Assembly: GCA_016125455.1 (NCBI GenBank)
Contig: WGLS01000025.1
Location: 1 to 49,545 of the forward strand
From: Alphaproteobacteria bacterium
Lineage (GTDB): Bacteria; Pseudomonadota; Alphaproteobacteria; Caulobacterales; Parvularculaceae
Length of the DNA: 49,545 nt
Direction of reading: 5' to 3'
A program made the translations under genes and the position numbers. The notes beneath the pieces were generated by a model. That model worked only from the letters and a program-made list of their open reading frames with translations, was not told the DNA's origin and searched no databases. The stretch's first letter is position 1; the number at the start of each line of letters is the position of its first letter. Below, in pieces: positions 24,851-34,180 of the stretch.

Positions 24851-26269
24851 ATGCGTTATATCTCGACCCGCGGCCAGGCCGCTCCCGTAACCTTCCGTCA
24901 GGCAGTCGTAAGCGGCCTCGCGCCAGACGGAGGGCTTTTCATGCCGGCGGCATGGCCACAGTTTCCAGAAGCCAAGCTGCGAGCCATGGCGGACATGCCA
25001 TTCAGCGACATCGTAGCAACATCTCTCGCCAGTTTTTTTGATCCCGATGATGACGTTCCCGATGGTCAAGCGCTCGCCGCGGCAATGCGCAAGGCATACG
25101 AATCATTTGACGCCGACGAGACAGTCATTCTGCGCCAGCTTGACGAAAGCCACTATGTCCTTGAGCTTTTTCACGGCCCAACACTGGCGTTCAAGGACGT
25201 CGCCATGCAAGCGCTGGCGCAACTGTACCCCTGGGCTCAAGACGGGTTGACTGACGCCGGAAGTTCCCGGCGAAAGACAATTCTTGCCGCGACGTCAGGG
25301 GATACCGGCGGCGCAGCCATCGCGGCGTTCGCGAACACAGTCGACGCGGACATTATCGTGTTCCACCCAAAAGGACGCATCTCAGAGGTCCAGCGGCGGA
25401 TCATGACTACGACGCCCGGGTCGAATATCTCGAACATCGCGATCGATGACAGTTTCGATGTCTGTCAACGGTTGGTCAAAGAACTTTTTGGCGACCCGGC
25501 TCTGAATGAAAAACTCGATCTGGGCGGCGTCAACTCGATCAACTGGGTCCGCCTTGCCATTCAGGCAAGTTACTACTTCGCGACTTATGCGCGACTTGGG
25601 AAAGCGTCGACCTTCGTTGTGCCGACCGGCAATTTCGGCGATATCTTTGCGGGCTACGCGGCCTGGCGAATGGGGTTGCCCGTCCTGAAGCTTGTGGCCG
25701 CCGTCAATGAAAACGACATTGTCCACCGCGCAATCTCTTCGGGCGACTATTCTTCCGGCGCCGTCAGAGCCACAAGCGCGCCGTCCATGGATATTCAGAT
25801 TGCGTCTAATTTCGAGCGACTACTTTTTGAGGCCATGGGCCGCGATGCGACCCGTCTGCGAAAAGTGATGACGGACTTTGCCGCGTCGGGAGCAATTTCG
25901 GTGCCTGCAGATGTACTGACGGCTATTCAAAAGCTCTTTTCATCGGGCAGCGCGACAGGATCAATGACCGACAAGATGATCGAACAAACCTGGCGCAGGC
26001 ATGATTACCTAATCGATCCTCATACTGCGATTGGCATGGTGGTGGCGGAACAGCAGCGATCGAAGGGCGTGACCGGACCAATCGTTACGCTCTCCACGGC
26101 GCATCCGGCTAAATTTCCCGAGGCTGTCGCCAGGGCGGCTGGCGTTGAACCGGCGTTGCCAGATCGATACGCGGACCTGTTTGACCGAGAAGAGAGCCTC
26201 GCCGTCCTGCCAGCCGACGTGCGCGCAATATCTTCTTACATCCTCAATTGTCAGGCGGTGCGCGGATGA
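24851..26269 (+). CDS. thrC: Threonine synthase
   Basis: A 472-residue PLP enzyme converting O-phosphohomoserine to threonine. It is the long bacterial/fungal type, with N-terminal MRYISTRG, VVSGLAPDGGLFMP, the PLP-lysine motif GPTLAFKDVAMQ (K115), ATSGDTGGAA, GGVNSINWVR, VPTGNFGDIFAGY and the late DPHTAIG. There is no clear ribosome site before ATG 24851, so translation may depend on the upstream gene. Its stop overlaps the start of the M16 peptidase gene by four bases (ATGA). thrB lies 5.7 kb away on the other strand. Confidence 0.96.
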   Translation: MRYISTRGQAAPVTFRQAVVSGLAPDGGLFMPAAWPQFPEAKLRAMADMPFSDIVATSLASFFDPDDDVPDGQALAAAMRKAYESFDADETVILRQLDESHYVLELFHGPTLAFKDVAMQALAQLYPWAQDGLTDAGSSRRKTILAATSGDTGGAAIAAFANTVDADIIVFHPKGRISEVQRRIMTTTPGSNISNIAIDDSFDVCQRLVKELFGDPALNEKLDLGGVNSINWVRLAIQASYYFATYARLGKASTFVVPTGNFGDIFAGYAAWRMGLPVLKLVAAVNENDIVHRAISSGDYSSGAVRATSAPSMDIQIASNFERLLFEAMGRDATRLRKVMTDFAASGAISVPADVLTAIQKLFSSGSATGSMTDKMIEQTWRRHDYLIDPHTAIGMVVAEQQRSKGVTGPIVTLSTAHPAKFPEAVARAAGVEPALPDRYADLFDREESLAVLPADVRAISSYILNCQAVRG

Positions 26270-27564
26270 TTGCACCAGGGCGCGCAATCGACCGGCGCCA
26301 GGGCTCAGCCCCGGTCGTAGAGCGGCTTTCAAATGGCGTCCGGATTGTCATTGACAGGATGCCGTGGCTTGAAAGCATCGCGTGCGGCGTCTGGGTCAAT
26401 GTCGGAGCACGCGACGAAGTCACCGGCGAGGAAGGTATCGCACACCTCATTGAACACATGGCCTTCAAGGGCGCTGGCGAACGAGACGCCCGCTCGATCG
26501 TCAATGCGATTGAGGACGTTGGCGGCTGGATTAATGCCGAGACGACCCACGAACGGACGAGCTTTTTCATCAGGGGTATGAGCAAGGACCTTGGCCTCGC
26601 CCTTGAATTGCTCCGGGATATCGTATTGCGCCCGAGGTTCGATGCCGGCGATCTGTCAGTGGAGCGAAATGTCGTCGCGCAGGAAATCTCCGAAGCGGGA
26701 GATGATCCTGAAGATCTTGCATTCGACAATCTGCAGGAGGCGCTGTTCGACGGCTCGACCCTGTCAAAGCCTATTCTTGGCTCCATGAATGCAATCAAGC
26801 AACAGACGGTCGCCGGCTTGCGCGCTTTCCATGCTGACGGGTACGGACCTTCTCAGATCGTTGTTTCCGTTGCTGGTGGCGTAGAGGTCGACGATGCGCT
26901 CAGCCTCGCGAGCTCAGCGTTTTCGGATGCATCTTCAGACGGACGCTCGAGGATTCGAGAACCGGCGACGTTCAAACCAGGTCGCAGGTTCGTCGAGCGC
27001 GACTTTGACCAGGCCCATCTGGCGATTGGCATTGTAGGGGCGGCGGCAGGATCGCCTGACGCGTTCGCTGTTAAGGCGTTGACCGAGATCCTCGGCGGCG
27101 GAATGTCTTCGCGACTTTTTCAGGAACTCCGCGAGGAGCGCGGACTCGCCTACACGGTCGACGCCGCCATGGAGACTTACGAGGATGTCGGCACCGTGAC
27201 GATTTATGCTGGCGTCGATGTGAATGACGCTCGGGAGGCTGTGTCACGAACAATCGGCGTAATCGAGTCGCTGGCGCGCAAAGTTACCGACGTCGAACTG
27301 AACCGCGCAAAGGCGGTCCTGACTGCAGGCGCGGTGATGGCCTTTGAGCAGCCGCAGTCGCGGGTCGAATTTGCCGCAAACCGGCTGATTCGAAACGAAG
27401 AGATGGTCAGCCTGGACCATATCCTGTCCGAAATTGAGTCGATTGACGTCCTTCAAGTCAGACGAGCCGCCGAATTGGCTGCGGCCGGCGGCGTTGCTTT
27501 CGCCGGCGTCGGGCGGATCGGCGCACGCGGAATTCTAGCGGCGCTAGAAAAAGCCATTCATTAA
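26266..27564 (+). CDS. M16-family zinc metallopeptidase (processing-peptidase-like)
   Basis: A 432-residue single-chain M16B peptidase resembling the mitochondrial processing peptidase beta subunit. The inverted zinc motif HLIEH is at 60-64, with the third ligand E140 in the VVAQEI segment; the glycine-rich and substrate-side segments GGGMSSRLFQELREERGLAY (in part) are present in the second half. No signal peptide is visible, so it is probably cytoplasmic. Its start overlaps the thrC stop by ATGA, the usual thrC-M16 order in Alphaproteobacteria. All catalytic residues are in place; the natural substrate is unknown. Confidence 0.92.
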   Translation: MIAPGRAIDRRQGSAPVVERLSNGVRIVIDRMPWLESIACGVWVNVGARDEVTGEEGIAHLIEHMAFKGAGERDARSIVNAIEDVGGWINAETTHERTSFFIRGMSKDLGLALELLRDIVLRPRFDAGDLSVERNVVAQEISEAGDDPEDLAFDNLQEALFDGSTLSKPILGSMNAIKQQTVAGLRAFHADGYGPSQIVVSVAGGVEVDDALSLASSAFSDASSDGRSRIREPATFKPGRRFVERDFDQAHLAIGIVGAAAGSPDAFAVKALTEILGGGMSSRLFQELREERGLAYTVDAAMETYEDVGTVTIYAGVDVNDAREAVSRTIGVIESLARKVTDVELNRAKAVLTAGAVMAFEQPQSRVEFAANRLIRNEEMVSLDHILSEIESIDVLQVRRAAELAAAGGVAFAGVGRIGARGILAALEKAIH

Positions 27565-27646
27565 CCGATCCGGTGTTGACGCGGTCCCGTCAACGCCCGA
27601 ACCTGCGGCGCTTGGGGTTCGGTGTTGATTGGGGTCGACCGCCGTC

Positions 27647-28291
27647 GTGTTGGGCATAGATTTCGGGCGCGCGGAGCGTCCGTCCATAAGACTGGATGAA
27701 GGACCGGTCTGGCTGCGGCCGGGCGAGCCCAGGGATGCCTCGGCGTGGATTGATCTGCGTGAGCGAAGCCGCAAGCACCTGACGAAATGGGAGCCTGACT
27801 GGCGCGCGGAAGACGTGGCGGTGGATGCCGTCAAATCCCGGCTGCGCGCGCAGTCGCGCCTCGGACGAAATGCGCCCTTCCTGTCTTTTTTTGTCTTTCG
27901 CAAGGCCGATGACGCGCTCGTTGGCGGCTTGACCGTCTCCGCCATCCGGTATCATGCGTCATTATCGGCCCAGCTCGGCTATTGGATCGGCGCAGAACAC
28001 GTACGTCGAGGTTATGCTCGCGCATCAGTTGCAGCGGTCGTCCGGCATGCATTTACATGTATGGGTCTGAACAGGCTGGAGGCGGCTTGTCAGCCGGCCA
28101 ACGTTGCGTCGCGACGGGTTTTGTCGGGGGCCGGGTTTCGCCAGGAGGGCTACGCGCGTGACTATTTATTCATTAACGGAGCGTGGCGCGACCATTGCCT
28201 GTACGCCATCACGGCCTCGGATGCGTCTCGTTGGCAACGCGCCTGGCAGGATCGCGGGCCAACGGTAGCGAACGACGAAGCCACCGTGTAA
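27647..28291 (+). CDS. GNAT N-acetyltransferase (RimJ/RimL-like)
   Basis: A GNAT protein of about 214 residues. RLDEGPVWLRPGEPRDASAW is the usual N-terminal strand-helix, LGYWIGAEHVRRGYA is motif A with the acetyl-CoA pyrophosphate loop (VRRGYA), and LNRLEAACQPANVASRRVLS followed by GAGFRQEGYARDY is the RimJ/RimL signature (N-S-V/R-R-L and GF-E-G). It probably acetylates the N-terminus of a ribosomal or other protein. The start is uncertain: GTG 27647, TTG 27650 or TTG 27629, none with a strong ribosome site. Gene order thrC-M16-GNAT suggests one transcript. Confidence 0.85.
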   Translation: MLGIDFGRAERPSIRLDEGPVWLRPGEPRDASAWIDLRERSRKHLTKWEPDWRAEDVAVDAVKSRLRAQSRLGRNAPFLSFFVFRKADDALVGGLTVSAIRYHASLSAQLGYWIGAEHVRRGYARASVAAVVRHAFTCMGLNRLEAACQPANVASRRVLSGAGFRQEGYARDYLFINGAWRDHCLYAITASDASRWQRAWQDRGPTVANDEATV

Positions 28292-28422
28292 CATGAACAA
28301 GGTCAGCAGCGCGCGAGTGGCTTCGAACGTTAGGTCCCGAGCGCCGAAGTGCGGCCATGTTTAGGGGTCTCCGGCGACAGGGATCCTGGCGCGCGGAGGA
28401 TGGGGCAGGCGAGGGGGAGTGA

Positions 28423-30141
28423 ATGGTATCTGGTGATGTTTTGGCCGTTGTAGGTTCTTCCGCGACGTTGGACGCTTCCGGCTCTCTCGCCCTGGCAGGT
28501 TTTCCTATTTCGCTGAACGGCAACGACGCGATGGCGTTGGCGATCCTGGCGATCGCGCCGATTGGCCTGTTGATCGCCGGAACCGCTCTGCGAAACGCCG
28601 CTGCGGTGGCTGGCGGCGCGCTGGCGGCGCTTGTCGCCCTTTGGGCGGCTGTTTCCCTCGGCTATACGCCAGCGCCCCCATTTGCAGCGATGACCTTACT
28701 CAAGGCGAGCGTTGGCGCCGCCGTCCTGGTCTTTGCGTCGACGGCCTTGCCGACAGTGAAGAGAAATATAGGACTGAGCGCCCTCAGTGCAGGCGTTGCT
28801 TTGATCATCCTTGGCATTGGGGTGCTCAACATCGTTTTTGCGGGGCGGATGGCGGCGCTTGTAGACGTGGGCATTCTCGCATCACTCGGCGGCGCGCTCA
28901 CACTCTCGGCCTACGCATTATCGAAGCAGGATGCGTCGGGCGCGGTTGTCGCGCCTGCGGTGATTGTTGGGGCGCTTGGGCTTGCGGCGACCGGCGGTGG
29001 CGGCGCGTTCGCTCACGCAGGCGCACTGGCGTCGATTGGCGCGCTGGCTGCGGGTTCGATCGGCATGCTCGCGCGCGACGCGATTTCAGGGTCCACGCTC
29101 GCTCAGCGAACGCTCAGCGCAGATCAACATCTTGCCACCCTTGCTGCTGAAACGGCGCAAATCTCGCCGCGGGATCGGTCTCGAATTGTTCAGGAGGCCG
29201 AAGAAGCGGAAGGACAACTCGCCCAGGCCCTCGACTACGTGGGGATCGCCGTTTGGGACTGGTCGGCAAAACGCTGCATCCAGACAGCGTCGTTCACTCA
29301 ACTGATGGGCGCGGAAGGCGATGGCCAGTTCACGCCGGATGCAATGCGGAACTTTGTGAAGCATGAAGACCGCGACGACTTTGACAGGCAGGTATTTGGC
29401 GTCGGCGGACAGGATGGGTCGTTCGACTGGAGCGGCGAACTTGTCAACGGCGTCAAGGTGCGCATGCGGGGCGCTCGAGCGGTTGGCGTTTCCGGCGAAC
29501 TCGAACGGGTTGTGTTGTTCCTCGAAGCAAATCCTTCGGTCGATCACTCGACCGTCATGACAACAACGAGCGTTGCGGCGACCGACAGCGGCTCTAAATC
29601 GGCGATTGAGGTAACCCAGTCCGCCGCCCCGAAGGCTACGGGCGAGACGCCCGAACCTGGCAAGGTGGACCCGCTGTTGAGCGCCGCCGCAGCTTCGCTG
29701 ACGGGCGCCGTCGCGCAGGGCGACTATGCACAGCGCACCCCGGATGCGACGGCGCTCAATCCGGGCCAAATCGACACGATTGAGGCAAGCGCTGACAGCG
29801 CCAGTAAAGGCGGGCGTGCGCTTTTTTCGCGCGCGATCAGCTCAGCGGCGGCAACCTCGCCGGCGAGAACAAATCCCTTTCTGAAACGTCGGTCCAAGGG
29901 CTTGCAGCAAGAAAACGAGGTTGTCCTGTCATCTTTGTCTACGGGCGGGGAGACGGTCGACGGCTCGGCCAAATCGACTTCCGAAGCGGCCCTTTCACCG
30001 GCCATCGACAAGCCGCGCGCATCCGCGGAAGCGCTGGCGCAGGACCTGAAGCGGGGTCCAGCCGAGGCAGCGCCAGACGATAGCGCAACAACCCGGACGA
30101 TGAGAATGCGTCGCCGCGGCCGTGCGTCTTTCCTCATCTAG
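28423..30141 (+). CDS. Multi-pass membrane protein with PAS-like domain, unknown function
   Basis: A 572-residue protein I cannot name. Residues about 30-225 contain roughly seven hydrophobic helices (for example AMALAILAIAPIGLLIAGT, LSALSAGVALIILGIGVL), a short coiled-coil follows (about 225-258), then a PAS-like domain (about 260-370; AQALDYVGIAVWDWSAKRCI, with KHEDRDDFDR resembling the PAS 'HPDD' turn). The last 200 residues are Ser/Thr/Ala-rich and look disordered, ending in a basic patch (RMRRRGRASFLI). There is no histidine-kinase, GGDEF, EAL or other output domain. GGGGGAG precedes ATG 28423. It stands alone between a GNAT gene and yqgE. Confidence 0.75.
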   Translation: MVSGDVLAVVGSSATLDASGSLALAGFPISLNGNDAMALAILAIAPIGLLIAGTALRNAAAVAGGALAALVALWAAVSLGYTPAPPFAAMTLLKASVGAAVLVFASTALPTVKRNIGLSALSAGVALIILGIGVLNIVFAGRMAALVDVGILASLGGALTLSAYALSKQDASGAVVAPAVIVGALGLAATGGGGAFAHAGALASIGALAAGSIGMLARDAISGSTLAQRTLSADQHLATLAAETAQISPRDRSRIVQEAEEAEGQLAQALDYVGIAVWDWSAKRCIQTASFTQLMGAEGDGQFTPDAMRNFVKHEDRDDFDRQVFGVGGQDGSFDWSGELVNGVKVRMRGARAVGVSGELERVVLFLEANPSVDHSTVMTTTSVAATDSGSKSAIEVTQSAAPKATGETPEPGKVDPLLSAAAASLTGAVAQGDYAQRTPDATALNPGQIDTIEASADSASKGGRALFSRAISSAAATSPARTNPFLKRRSKGLQQENEVVLSSLSTGGETVDGSAKSTSEAALSPAIDKPRASAEALAQDLKRGPAEAAPDDSATTRTMRMRRRGRASFLI

Positions 30142-30171
30142 AGAACATAGGATAACGCCAATCGGTCTGGT

Positions 30172-30771
30172 CTAATTCAGATGACCGTCATCGCGTCGAG
30201 TCTCAGACCACGCGCTTGAAAACATGGCTTCGGTCACGCCAAGTGTTTCCATGGCGGCCCGCCAGGCGTCGTCGCCGTCTCTGAGGAAGATCAGATCGCT
30301 GGCAGCGTCGCAATGCGCCCAGGCGTTTGCGGCAAGTTCGGATTCAAGCTGGGCCGGGCCCCAGCCGGCATGGCCCACCACCAGTCGCGATTGCGCCGGA
30401 CCCGCCCGTGATGAAGAAAGGCTTGCGATATCCGAAAGAATGACTTGCGATCCAGTGAGGCCCAAGTCAGTCGTAATTCGCATTGTCGTCGGCAGGCAAT
30501 AGTCGAGTGAATGGACGACAAGCCCTCGTTCCGTTCGTACCGGCCCGCCATAGTAGACCGGCTCGCCCGCAACGCCTGGTCGTGGATCTATGGCAAGTTG
30601 GTCAAGGAGTTCGCCAAGCTCGACGCTTCGGAGCGGTTTGTTGACGACAACTCCCATCGCATGATCTTCATCGTGAGAGCAAAGGAGAACGATGCTCTTT
30701 GTAAAGCGCGGGTCCGTCATGTTCGGCATTGCGATCAAGAGCTTGCCGTTTAGGAAGTCCTGAGTCGCCAT
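30172..30771 (-). CDS. YqgE/AlgH family protein
   Basis: A 199-residue protein of the YqgE/AlgH family: FLNGKLLIAMPNMTDPRF, VVLLCSHDEDHAMGVVVNKP (here SIVLL), VYYGGPVRTERGLVVHSLDY and VGHAGWGPAQLESEL are typical. The function is poorly defined (AlgH is linked to alginate regulation in Pseudomonas). ATG 30771 is chosen because AAAGG lies 9 bases upstream and because the family starts close to FLNGK; ATG 30786 and 30804 are alternatives. It is divergent from the peroxiredoxin gene. Confidence 0.9.
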   Translation of the reverse strand: MATQDFLNGKLLIAMPNMTDPRFTKSIVLLCSHDEDHAMGVVVNKPLRSVELGELLDQLAIDPRPGVAGEPVYYGGPVRTERGLVVHSLDYCLPTTMRITTDLGLTGSQVILSDIASLSSSRAGPAQSRLVVGHAGWGPAQLESELAANAWAHCDAASDLIFLRDGDDAWRAAMETLGVTEAMFSSAWSETRRDDGHLN

Positions 30772-30934
30772 CCCTAGGCCTTTCATCGCGCGGTCGACCA
30801 TCAATCGTAGTCCCGCTTTTGCTTGCCCTCAAGCGGCGACGTTGGGGGGATTGCTAACCCCTGGCGCGATTGGATTGAATGTCGCGCCGGAAGTCGCCAT
30901 TGATCGCATGCGAATAATTGTTCAGGTAGACGCA

Positions 30935-30948
30935 ACGTGCATGCACGT
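30935..30948. promoter_or_regulatory. 14-base perfect palindrome before the peroxiredoxin gene
   Basis: ACGTGCATGCACGT is a perfect 14-base palindrome ending 29 bases before the peroxiredoxin ATG and 164 bases upstream of the divergent yqgE start. Its position fits an operator near the transcription start. The regulator is unknown; it does not resemble the OxyR pattern. Confidence 0.45.
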
Positions 30949-30977
30949 CTTTGTCGGGATCGAATGAAGGAAATGAA

Positions 30978-31469
30978 ATGACAAACAACATGATCGCAAT
31001 CGGCGACCGAATTCCTGGCGGGACAGTCATAATTGCGACGTCGAATGGCCCGGAAAAGACCGACTCCGCTGCGATTTTTGGCAAGGGCAAGGTCGCTTTT
31101 TTCGCTGTACCCGGCGCCTTCACGCCGACCTGTTCCGCCAAGCACTTGCCGGGCTTCATTGAACATGCCTCAGAGCTGGCGTCGAAAGGTGTCAACAAGA
31201 TTATCTGCCTGTCGGTCAACGATGCGTTTGTCATGCAGGCTTGGGGCGAGGCTCAAGGCGTTGGCGACAAGATCGTCATGCTGGCTGATGGCAATGGCGA
31301 ATTCACGAAAGCTCTCGGTCTGACAATGGACGCTTCCGGTTTCGGCATGGGCACAAGATCCCAGCGTTTCTCCGGCATCGCTGAAGATGGCGTCTTGAAG
31401 CAGCTCTTCGTGGAGCAACCAGGCGCGTTTGAAGTCTCTAGCGCCGAATACATGATCGCCCGTCTTTGA
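30978..31469 (+). CDS. Prx5-type peroxiredoxin
   Basis: A 163-residue thiol peroxidase of the Prx5 (1-Cys/atypical 2-Cys) class. The peroxidatic cysteine is C52 in PGAFTPTCSAKHLPGF, with the matching arginine in GMGTRSQRFSG. Also typical are KGVNKIICLSVNDAFVMQAW and LADGNGEFTKALGL. It reduces H2O2 and alkyl hydroperoxides in the cytosol with thioredoxin, glutaredoxin or glutathione. A second cysteine (C76) lies in the KIICLSVND segment. AAGGA places the start at ATG 30978; a TTG at 30951 is unlikely. Confidence 0.94.
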   Translation: MTNNMIAIGDRIPGGTVIIATSNGPEKTDSAAIFGKGKVAFFAVPGAFTPTCSAKHLPGFIEHASELASKGVNKIICLSVNDAFVMQAWGEAQGVGDKIVMLADGNGEFTKALGLTMDASGFGMGTRSQRFSGIAEDGVLKQLFVEQPGAFEVSSAEYMIARL

Positions 31470-31484
31470 CGGACCGAACGCGGG

Positions 31485-31907
31485 TCAACATGGCATGGCG
31501 CGCCGGGCAAGTTCGTCCGCGCGCTCATTTCCGGCGTTGCCTGCGTGCCCCTTGACCCAGCGCCAATCGACTTTTCGCGCGCTTGCGACTGCGTCGAGTT
31601 GCACCCAGAGGTCCTGATTCTTCACCGGCTTGCGGGCAGCGGTCTTCCAGCCATTCCGCTTCCATCCAGCGATCCATGTCGTGATGCCATTCTTTACATA
31701 CTGACTATCTGTATAGATGCGCACTGCCTGATCGGCATCGACGGCATTAAGCCCTTCAATTGCCGCCAAAAGCTCCATTCGATTATTCGTCGTATTGGCC
31801 TCGCCGCCCGAAAGTTCCCGTTCGCCGGAAGCATCCCTGATCAACACTCCCCAACCTCCCGGACCGGGATTTCCGGAACATGCACCGTCCGTATAGACTT
31901 CAATCAC
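31485..31907 (-). CDS. rnhA: Ribonuclease HI
   Basis: A 140-residue RNase HI that cuts the RNA strand of RNA-DNA hybrids. Catalytic residues D7 ([16 protein letters not shown]), E45 (NNRMELLA), D67 (YTDSQYV) and D131 (NERADELA), and the mobile H121 (KGHAG), are all present, as is the basic protrusion [17 protein letters not shown]. The start is GTG 31907 with GGAG 10 bases upstream. It follows thrB by 38 bases in an ispH-thrB-rnhA order common in Alphaproteobacteria. Confidence 0.96.
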   Translation of the reverse strand: MIEVYTDGACSGNPGPGGWGVLIRDASGERELSGGEANTTNNRMELLAAIEGLNAVDADQAVRIYTDSQYVKNGITTWIAGWKRNGWKTAARKPVKNQDLWVQLDAVASARKVDWRWVKGHAGNAGNERADELARRAMPC

Positions 31908-31945
31908 GACTGTTGATCTCCGAATTGCGGGACGGGACCGCGGCC

Positions 31946-32920
31946 TCAGATCGCTCGACGGCGCCGGTGGGTCTCGAGCAGACGCGCATATTCGTATGGA
32001 TCTTTCACCACGACGAGCGCGTCGGCCGCCTGATTGAGGAAGTCGTATAGCCGCGTGAGAAGAAATCGCAATGCGGCGCCTCGCAACAGGGTCGGAAGCG
32101 CCGCCAACTCGGGACCGCTCAACGGTCGAACGCGCTGGTAGCCGGTGAGCATCGCCGCAGCGTTATCGTCGCTCCAGGCCGTCCGCTCGTCATGGGCTTT
32201 TGTCGAAGACCAGGCATTCAGCGCAATGGCAAGGTCATACGCAAAGAAATCCGTACACGAGAAATAGAAGTCGATTATCCCGGAGACTTTCCCGACATCG
32301 TCGAAGAAGACATTGTCTGGAAATGCGTCAGCATGGACGAGCCCGGCCGGCAATTGCCGAGGCCAGGTTTGCGAGAGATATTCAATCTCCTGATCAATCA
32401 TTGCGCTCAGGACGTCCGGCGTCGCTGTTGCGCTGGACTTGCAACTGGCAGCCAGATCGCGCCAGCCGCTAATTGACAAGTCATTCGGACGAATTTCGGG
32501 GAATGCCTCGCCAGCAATATGCATTTTTGCCAGGGCTGCGCCGACAGCCGCGCAATCCGCGGGCGTCGGCGTCATTCTCGGGGCGCCCTCAAGGAAAGTC
32601 GTCGCAATTGAAGGCTTGCCACGCAGGCGGAAAATCGAACCGCCAGTGTCGCTCTTGAATGGTCGCGGCGTCGGTAGGCCGTGTGCGTTGCAGTGCGCCA
32701 TCGCGGCGAGAAAGAATGGTATGTCTTGCTCAGCGACCCGCTTTTCAAAGATCGTGATGATCAGTCTCAACCTGGCGCCGTCGGGCATGCGCGTTTCCGC
32801 GACAAAGTTCGAATTCTCGACGCCCTGGGCGATGCCCTCGAAGCCGATCAATGGTCCCAGATTGAAGGAATCTAGAACCATCGAGAGTTCTTCGGCGGTG
32901 ATATGCGTGTAGACCGCCAC
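31946..32920 (-). CDS. thrB: Homoserine kinase (APH-fold ThrB)
   Basis: A 324-residue homoserine kinase of the aminoglycoside-phosphotransferase fold, the type found in Alphaproteobacteria, which differs from the GHMP-type enzyme of enterics. [19 protein letters not shown] is the characteristic start; [27 protein letters not shown] (catalytic HxDxxxxN loop) and [19 protein letters not shown] (metal-binding DFY) follow. It makes O-phosphohomoserine for ThrC, encoded 5.7 kb away. The start is GTG 32920, without a clear ribosome site; an in-frame ATG at 32881 is less likely because the conserved first residues would be lost. Confidence 0.95.
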   Translation of the reverse strand: MAVYTHITAEELSMVLDSFNLGPLIGFEGIAQGVENSNFVAETRMPDGARLRLIITIFEKRVAEQDIPFFLAAMAHCNAHGLPTPRPFKSDTGGSIFRLRGKPSIATTFLEGAPRMTPTPADCAAVGAALAKMHIAGEAFPEIRPNDLSISGWRDLAASCKSSATATPDVLSAMIDQEIEYLSQTWPRQLPAGLVHADAFPDNVFFDDVGKVSGIIDFYFSCTDFFAYDLAIALNAWSSTKAHDERTAWSDDNAAAMLTGYQRVRPLSGPELAALPTLLRGAALRFLLTRLYDFLNQAADALVVVKDPYEYARLLETHRRRRAI

Positions 32921-32956
32921 GTTTCGAGCGCTTGTCCAATCTTCCCTGCGTGACGC

Positions 32957-33976
32957 CTAACTTAAGGCAGGCAGCTTCGGCTGTCTAAAGACGAAATTTT
33001 CTTCTGCGACGGCAATTCGCTTCAAGTCAATTGCGCTGCTTTCGGCGATTCTCGCGATGAGTCGCTCGACGAGTTCTTCCGGAGCCGATGCGCCCGAGGT
33101 AACGCCGATCACTTCAATCCCGTGGAGTTCGGCAAGATCAAACTCGTCCGGATCGGGGATGAGAGCCGCCTTTGCGGCGCCGGCGGATATTGCGGTTTCG
33201 ACTAGGCGGTTTGAATTGGAGGAAGCCTTGTCTCCAACGACGATAAACATGTCGCATCCAGGTGCGACTTTCTTTACGGCCGCTTGCCGGTTCGATGTGG
33301 CGTAGCAGATGTCCGCCCGGTTCGGGCCTTTGATTGCTGGAAACCGCGACGTGAGCACCGCGATGATATCCGCCGTCTCGTCGACGGACAGGGTCGTTTG
33401 CGTGACATAGGCAATATTGTCGGGAGCCGCGCCATCAGGGAGCTGGAACCCTGCGGCGTCGTCCACGGTCTGAACGATGCTGACTGTCCCCGACGGCGTC
33501 TGGCCGACGATGCCGGCGACCTCCGGGTGCCCATCGTGCCCGATCAGCACGACATGCCGTCCCTCGGCTACCCGCCGACGAGTTTCGTTGTGGACCTTCA
33601 GGACAAGTGGGCAGGTCGCGTCGACCAGAAGAGTGCCGCGCCTTGCCGCGTCGTCAAATACGTTGCTGGCTGCGCCGTGCGCCGAAATGATCGTCGGAAA
33701 CTCTCTCGGGGCATCATCGAGTTCATCAACAAACACCGCGCCCATCGCTCGAAGCCTGTTAACGACATGTGCGTTGTGGACAATCTCATGGCGCACATAA
33801 ACGGGCGGACCATATGCCGAGATGGCGTCCTCGACGATGCGGATCGCTCGCTCGACCCCGGCGCAAAACCCGCGCGGGGAGGCCAGCCGGACTTCGAGAC
33901 GGTGACGATTGAGCGCCTCGGGCGGATCCACGGGCGAGATGATTGTCGAGGGCTGGACTTGCATCATCTTTCCCAT
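32957..33976 (-). CDS. ispH: 4-hydroxy-3-methylbut-2-enyl diphosphate reductase
   Basis: A 339-residue iron-sulfur enzyme for the last step of the MEP isoprenoid pathway. The three cluster cysteines are C38 (SPRGFCAGVERA), C122 (DATCPLV) and C224 (ADICYATSNRQ); substrate-binding HEIVHN (H67), ISAHGA (H100), GHDGHPEVAG and VTQTTLS are intact. Thirty extra N-terminal residues precede the conserved start. AGGTGA stands before ATG 33976; ATG 33967 or 33964 also possible. Probably the first gene of ispH-thrB-rnhA. It feeds the quinone tails handled by UbiX/COQ9. Confidence 0.95.
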   Translation of the reverse strand: MGKMMQVQPSTIISPVDPPEALNRHRLEVRLASPRGFCAGVERAIRIVEDAISAYGPPVYVRHEIVHNAHVVNRLRAMGAVFVDELDDAPREFPTIISAHGAASNVFDDAARRGTLLVDATCPLVLKVHNETRRRVAEGRHVVLIGHDGHPEVAGIVGQTPSGTVSIVQTVDDAAGFQLPDGAAPDNIAYVTQTTLSVDETADIIAVLTSRFPAIKGPNRADICYATSNRQAAVKKVAPGCDMFIVVGDKASSNSNRLVETAISAGAAKAALIPDPDEFDLAELHGIEVIGVTSGASAPEELVERLIARIAESSAIDLKRIAVAEENFVFRQPKLPALS

Positions 33977-34180
33977 TCGCGCTCACCTGCCTGACCTTTC
34001 GGCGACCCACTCGCGCGTCGGCCTCTGAAGCATTGGCGGGCCTCCCGGCTTCAGTCGACGACAGCGTTGCGCGCGTTGTTGCCAACGGGCTAGGACGCGC
34101 TTACGACCGAACGTCGACGGTTTTGGGGCCGCCCCGCGACGCGCAACGATTGCTACCGAGAAATAGTAAGGATCGCGTGG

